Shown here: positions 5,478-6,792 of the stretch, in pieces
How positions within the stretch are numbered: the first letter of the stretch is position 1
Layout of the letters: each line of letters begins with the position of its first letter
Source of the DNA: Alphaproteobacteria bacterium
GTDB lineage: Bacteria > Pseudomonadota > Alphaproteobacteria > Rickettsiales > RI-342
Assembly (NCBI GenBank): GCA_020851915.1
Contig: JADZBT010000124.1
Coordinates: 1-6,792, forward strand
DNA length: 6,792 bases
Direction: 5' to 3'
The notes under the pieces: model-generated
What the model saw: the letters and a program-made list of their open reading frames with translations, nothing else
The model's database searches: none
Told to the model about the DNA's origin: nothing
Position numbers and translations under genes: made by a program

Positions 5478-6770
5478 ATGGCGGATAATCAAACCATCAT
5501 CATCAAGCGCATCAAGAAGGGCGGGCACGGCGCACATGGCGGCGCGTGGAAAGTGGCCTATGCCGATTTCGTGACCGCGATGATGGCGTTCTTCCTGCTG
5601 CTATGGCTATTGTCGTCTACCTCCGAAGCGCAGAAAGAGGGCATTGCCGAATATTTTGCCCCCACCGTCGGCCTCAAGGACAGCGAGGGCATCGGCTTCG
5701 AGGGGGGTGAGAGTGCCTCTGCCGAAGGTGTCAAAAAATCCGATATGGCGCCGGTGGGCATCGTCTACGGCGCGCCCACGGTCGGCGAATTGCAGAACGA
5801 CGCGTCCAAGATAAGCGATTATGATGCGACGGCGGAATCAAAAGCCTTCGAGGAAATAAAGGAGGCCATAGAGCAGGCCATAGAGCAGGAACTCAAGGAA
5901 TACGCCGAAAACATCGTCGTGAAGGAAACCCCGGAAGGACTCAAGATCGAGGTGGTCGATCTCGACAAGGTCAGCATGTTCGAGCGCGGCAGTGCGAAGC
6001 TGATGCCGCCCGCGCGCCTCATCCTTGAGAAACTCAAGGACATCGTGATGAAGGCCCCCAACAACATCTCGATGGAGGGGCATACCGACGCCACCCAGTA
6101 CGGCTCATACGCCACCTACACCAACTGGGAACTCTCTGCCGACCGCGCCAATACCAGCCGCCGTTTCATGGTCGAGAAAGGCTTGCCCACCACGCGCATC
6201 GCGCGCGTCACCGGCTATTCCGACCGCGACCCGCTCGACGGCGGCGACCCCAAATCCGCGCGCAATCGCCGCATCAGCGTATTGCTGCTCAAGCAATCCA
6301 TCTCGCCCATCCAGCAGAATGCCACCGGCGCGGCCGCCGCCGAAGCCAACCTGCCCATGCCTCCGGGCGGCGATGCCGCCACCAGCGGCGCGCCCACGCA
6401 GGCTATCACGGTAGCCCCCGCCGCGCCCGGCGCACCGGCCATCCCGGTCGTCCCCGTGGCGCCCGGCACTCCCGGCGCCATCCCGGTCGTCCCGCTTGCT
6501 CCGCAAGCGCCCGCTGAACCGCGCGCACCTTCCGAGATTCAGGCTCCGCAGGTACGTCCCTCGACGCTTGCCCCCTCGGTGGAGCAGCAACTCGACCTCA
6601 AGCGCGATCCATCGCAGGACCTGCATATAACCGAACAGCCTTCCGGCAGCAGCACCACCGTGCCGCTGGAACCCAAGGCCACCCCGGAAGAAAAACCCGC
6701 GCCCAAAGAGGAACCCCAGGAGCCCGCCGTCAAAAACCTGGATGATCCGAACCAGTTCGGGGTGTTTTAG
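5478..6770 (+). CDS. motB: Flagellar motor stator protein MotB with long Pro/Ala-rich C-terminal extension
   Basis: MotB anchors the stator to peptidoglycan and carries the ion-binding aspartate. A basic cytoplasmic N-terminus (IIIKRIKKGGHGAHGGAWK) leads to a single membrane helix at about 28-48, with the ion-carrying Asp at D30 (YADFVTAMMAFFLLLWLL). The following EAQKEGIAEYF (50-60) is in the position of the plug helix. A Glu-rich helical stretch (about 120-146) precedes the OmpA-like peptidoglycan-binding domain at about 147-272, with MEGHTDA (199-205), NWELSADRA (216-224) and ARNRRISVLLL (261-271). Residues 273-430 form a low-complexity tail: first Ala/Pro/Val-rich with two AIPVVP units, then a charged Pro-Glu-Lys-rich part. 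This tail is longer than in the MotB proteins I know and has no recognised domain. The ATG at 5478 is five bases after motA with only a weak GAG upstream, so translation is probably coupled to motA. Confidence 0.95.
   Translation: MADNQTIIIKRIKKGGHGAHGGAWKVAYADFVTAMMAFFLLLWLLSSTSEAQKEGIAEYFAPTVGLKDSEGIGFEGGESASAEGVKKSDMAPVGIVYGAPTVGELQNDASKISDYDATAESKAFEEIKEAIEQAIEQELKEYAENIVVKETPEGLKIEVVDLDKVSMFERGSAKLMPPARLILEKLKDIVMKAPNNISMEGHTDATQYGSYATYTNWELSADRANTSRRFMVEKGLPTTRIARVTGYSDRDPLDGGDPKSARNRRISVLLLKQSISPIQQNATGAAAAEANLPMPPGGDAATSGAPTQAITVAPAAPGAPAIPVVPVAPGTPGAIPVVPLAPQAPAEPRAPSEIQAPQVRPSTLAPSVEQQLDLKRDPSQDLHITEQPSGSSTTVPLEPKATPEEKPAPKEEPQEPAVKNLDDPNQFGVF
6438..6493 (+). repeat. Tandem 39-bp repeat within the MotB tail
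   Basis: An identical 17-base stretch encoding AIPVV plus the first bases of the Pro codon occurs at 6438-6454 and 6477-6493. The period is 39 bases, keeping frame and adding 13 residues per unit (AIPVVPVAPGTPG, then AIPVVPLAPQAP). It points to expansion of the tail by in-frame duplication. Confidence 0.6.
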
Positions 6771-6792
6771 CCACCTCGTCCTCTCCCCACCC

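Noticed and set aside
6105..6626. 173-codon Gly/Arg-rich frame opposite the motB tail
   Set aside because: It results from the GC-rich Pro/Ala codons of the MotB tail read backwards; no start signal or domain.
6771..6792. Terminator or next gene after motB
   Set aside because: Only 22 bases remain, C/T-rich with no stem or start codon; nothing can be called.

Overview
The window looks like a piece of an alphaproteobacterial chromosome. NtrC and NtrX have the sequence character of alphaproteobacterial Ntr regulators. The MarR-type regulator belongs to the alphaproteobacterial LdtR-like family, and HemB is of the metal-liganding Asp (magnesium-type) class. MotA/MotB match the alphaproteobacterial type. 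Coding GC is mostly around or above 60% in the lines I counted, with AT-rich intergenic segments. I cannot name a genus. No mobile element, CRISPR array, tRNA or rRNA gene is visible.

Left block, minus strand, read from 2126 down to 1: hemB (porphobilinogen synthase), then an LdtR-like MarR-family regulator, then the first 198 codons of ntrC, which runs off the left edge. hemB has a promoter-like sequence so close to its ATG that the mRNA may be leaderless. A near-consensus sigma-70 promoter lies across the hemB stop codon and could drive ldtR-ntrC independently. ldtR and ntrC are separated by a single base, so they are probably one transcriptional unit. No ntrB sits directly upstream of ntrC.

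Middle: one small plus-strand gene (2301-2819) of lower GC (about 50% by hand count) encodes a 172-residue protein with two ribonuclease-inhibitor-type leucine-rich repeats. It is divergent from hemB and convergent with the next gene. It is the least familiar gene here and a possible lineage-specific or acquired insert.

Right block: ntrX (minus, 2874-4259) and motA-motB (plus, 4609-6770) diverge from a 349-bp AT-rich intergenic region. That region is rich in short direct and inverted repeats and probably holds both promoters. NtrX is full length and lacks the GAFTGA sigma-54 contact motif, as is known for alphaproteobacterial NtrX. Its usual partner kinase gene ntrY is not adjacent. MotA and MotB form the ion-conducting flagellar stator. 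MotB carries an unusually long Pro/Ala-rich C-terminal tail of about 158 residues after its peptidoglycan-binding domain.

Overall this is mainly core genome: tetrapyrrole synthesis, Ntr-type regulation, a cell-envelope-type regulator and motility. The points of interest are the rearranged Ntr genes, the LRR gene, the repeat-rich regulatory region between ntrX and motA, and the MotB tail. I do not see convincing evidence of a wholly new system.
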